Shown: positions 22,949-24,366 of the stretch, one piece after another | Layout: every line of letters starts with the position of its first letter | How positions within the stretch are numbered: the stretch's first letter is position 1 | Assembly: GCA_964480475.1 (NCBI GenBank) | Contig: CAYZPW010000051.1 | Coordinates: 1-24,366, forward strand | Direction: 5' to 3' | DNA length: 24,366 bases | Source of the DNA: CAYZPW01 sp964480475 | Lineage (GTDB): Bacteria; B130-G9 | Notes under the pieces: model-generated | What the model was told of the DNA's origin: nothing | Databases searched by the model: none | What the model saw: the letters and a program-made list of their open reading frames with translations, nothing else | Position numbers and translations under genes: made by a program

Positions 22949-23929
22949 TTAGATCATCCCAACTTCTCTCGCCCATTCAATGGCCGCCGTGTAGCCCTCA
23001 ACGATGCCGAAGCTGGTCTGCATCCCCAGAACATCTATCGATTTCTGCGGGTCGCACCCGACATTTCTTATGGTCTCGCCAACGATGTGAAAGTCCTCAA
23101 GATAGACCCCGAGCCTTGACGAGACTACGTCGATTACCTCGCATATCTTCCCCAGGAAGGCCGGCAGATAACGCGGCTTGATCTTTGCGCCGAGAATCTG
23201 GGCAAGCGCCTCGTATATTTTCATCGTGGAATAGGTCACTTTGTCCGCTATCCAGAACGTCTCGCCGTTAGCCTCGTCCTTTTTCTCCGCAAGCATTATG
23301 GCATCGACAAGCAGGGGGACATAGGTGAGGCTTCTCAGATGCTTGCCGTCGCCGAAGACCAGCGGGCGCCCACCCTTCACCATGTTTATGAGTCTGACCA
23401 TCCTGTTTGACATCCCAGGGCCAAAATACATGCAAGGCCTCAGGATAACAGCCTGCATCCCGTTTTCGCCCTGGCGCTTCATCACCGCGATTTCCGCGGC
23501 GCGCTTGCTCCGACCATAGGGGCTCTCGGGTTTGCACTCGCCCGTCTCGACCATCAGCGTTTCTCGGTTAACATTGAAGCCCTGGGCAGAATTGCTGCTT
23601 ATGTGTATGAACTTGCTCACGCCCGATTTGACGGACTCGCCCAGCATGTTGCGAGTTCCCTGGTGGTTGATCTGGTCGAAATCGGCGACTTTGGGCGGAT
23701 GAATGACCCCGGCGCAATGAATAACTGTATGGATGCCGTCCGCGATCCCTTCCAGGCTCTTTTTGCTCCGAACATCGCCGAATACGATATCCTTAACGCC
23801 AAGCTCCTCGAGCGGCTTTGCATCCATTCCCTTGAGAACGAGGCATCGAATCTCTCGATTCTCGTTCACAAGCCTCTTGACAAGAGTTGTGCCCAGCCAG
23901 CCAGGCGCTCCCGTTACCAGAACCTTCAT
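22949..23929 (-). CDS. NAD(P)-dependent extended SDR epimerase/dehydratase
   Basis: This second extended SDR has 326 residues and is clearly different from its neighbour. It has MKVLVTGAPGWLG at the N-terminus with the glycine motif at 7-13, a DVRSKKSLEGI block, HCAGVIHPPK at 71-80, IHISSNSAQG at 108-117, and YxxxK at Tyr138/Lys142 (PYGRSK). The RPCMYFGPGMSNRM and GKHLRSLTYVPLLVDAI parts are typical of the epimerase or 3-beta-HSD group. The substrate is unknown; a sugar nucleotide or lipid-linked sugar is likely. The ATG has GGAGG at a spacing of eight. It is the most upstream gene of this minus-strand series seen here. Confidence 0.9.
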   Translation of the reverse strand: MKVLVTGAPGWLGTTLVKRLVNENREIRCLVLKGMDAKPLEELGVKDIVFGDVRSKKSLEGIADGIHTVIHCAGVIHPPKVADFDQINHQGTRNMLGESVKSGVSKFIHISSNSAQGFNVNRETLMVETGECKPESPYGRSKRAAEIAVMKRQGENGMQAVILRPCMYFGPGMSNRMVRLINMVKGGRPLVFGDGKHLRSLTYVPLLVDAIMLAEKKDEANGETFWIADKVTYSTMKIYEALAQILGAKIKPRYLPAFLGKICEVIDVVSSRLGVYLEDFHIVGETIRNVGCDPQKSIDVLGMQTSFGIVEGYTAAIEWAREVGMI

Positions 23930-24203
23930 CTCAAAGCCTCCACAAAAGAGATTCTACTATCACAACCGCCCTTGCCGGGACGTTACCAAAGGCCCCTGCT
24001 TCCCCGGACTTTTAATGGGATGCAGAATGCTCCCAATTGTCATCTGAGTTCTAGGGATGTCAAGTTCTATTCTTTGAGGAGTTTTGTAATGTTATGCCTT
24101 GGTGCGACCGCAAACGTGGTGGCCGGGTGAGTTTAAGGGATTCTGGCGCCGGAAACTTCTACAGTCCGGGCGGAGGCGAGGACTGTTCAAGAGTGATTCT
24201 TCA

Positions 24204-24250
24204 ATGCCCTGAAAGGGCATCATGTGGGTAGCCGTAGGTGCAACCTACGG
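24204..24250. repeat. Two adjacent REP-like hairpins
   Basis: ATGCCCT/AGGGCAT (24204-24220, 3-nt loop) is followed 11 bp later by CCGTAGGT/ACCTACGG (24232-24250, 3-nt loop). Both stems are perfect. Paired CCCTGAAAGGG and GTAGGT..ACCTAC hairpins resemble dispersed REP-type repeats I recall from other bacterial genomes. That match is from memory and unchecked. Confidence 0.6.
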
Positions 24251-24276
24251 ATCTTTGGGAACAGAAAGTTAATAGA

Positions 24277-24325
24277 CCCCGAAGGCGTCGGACAATCTGC
24301 CAGAGATTGTCCGACGGCTTCGGGG
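24277..24325. repeat. Long palindrome, 22-bp arms
   Basis: The arms 24277-24298 and 24304-24325 are complementary at 21 of 22 positions around the 5-nt loop GCCAG. No T-run follows on either side, so a simple Rho-independent terminator is unlikely. It is the longest short-loop hairpin in the window and follows the two REP-like hairpins by 26 bp. Confidence 0.85.
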
Positions 24326-24366
24326 TGAGGGTCGTGTTCCGGCACGAGTACCCCGCGTTTCACACG

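Larger units (their letters stand above)
23930..24366. other. Right-end intergenic region with hairpin cluster
   Basis: No gene longer than a few codons is supported. The region left of 24200 shows nothing specific beyond the promoter area of epimerase 2. From 24204 to 24325 there are three successive hairpins, listed separately. Confidence 0.6.

Noticed and set aside
24089..24130. 13-codon frame with GAGGAG upstream, considered as a leader peptide
   Set aside because: Too short, no regulatory codon run, and no structural gene visible downstream before the hairpin cluster.

Overview
The window carries a complete type I-E CRISPR-Cas locus at its left end, followed by about 14 kb of ordinary chromosomal genes with several unusual surface or regulatory proteins and non-coding repeat elements. 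The host looks like a free-living bacterium with moderately high GC. Signs of this are a PSP1/RicT-family protein, a FapA-like protein, a stand-alone DAHP synthase, secreted multidomain proteins with beta-propeller and Ig-like parts, and REP/MITE-like palindromes between genes. The mix suggests an uncultured, Gram-negative-type lineage, but nothing here fixes the phylum and I do not name one.

Region 1 (1-9176, all transcribed leftward). The operon order is cas3, cas8e (cse1), cas11 (cse2), cas7e, cas5e, cas6e, cas1, cas2, then a leader of about 100 bp with a promoter, then an array of ten 29-bp repeats with an exact 61-bp period. The array runs off the left edge. Every Cas protein has its recognisable active-site or family motifs, and most genes overlap or nearly touch, so the system looks intact and functional. 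Read on the minus strand, the repeat has a 6-bp stem and leaves an 8-nt handle ending ACCG, as expected for Cas6e processing.

Region 2 (9177-9953). About 700 bp without a convincing gene separates cas3 from a tRNA-Arg(CCT) whose 3' end faces the cas operon. It holds a dyad upstream of cas3 and two copies of a tandem GTATGC motif.

Region 3 (10041-14708). This holds a PSP1/RicT-like protein (minus strand), then divergently an aroF-type DAHP synthase behind a near-consensus sigma-70 promoter, a dolichol-phosphate-mannose-synthase-like glycosyltransferase, and a FapA-family (DUF342) beta-helix protein.

Region 4 (14746-23929, all minus strand). This holds a cytoplasmic PQQ-like beta-propeller protein, a large secreted subtilisin-fold protein that has lost all catalytic residues, a radical SAM protein with a B12-binding-like N-terminus, and two extended SDR epimerase/dehydratases. 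Two copies of a roughly 100-bp palindromic element lie between the last genes, and a cluster of three hairpins ends the window.

The most interesting items are the subtilisin pseudoprotease (Asp, His, Ser and oxyanion Asn all replaced) with a heptanucleotide tandem repeat inside its coding sequence, the paired MITE-like elements, and the GTATGC direct repeats beside the tRNA. No clearly new multi-gene system was identified.
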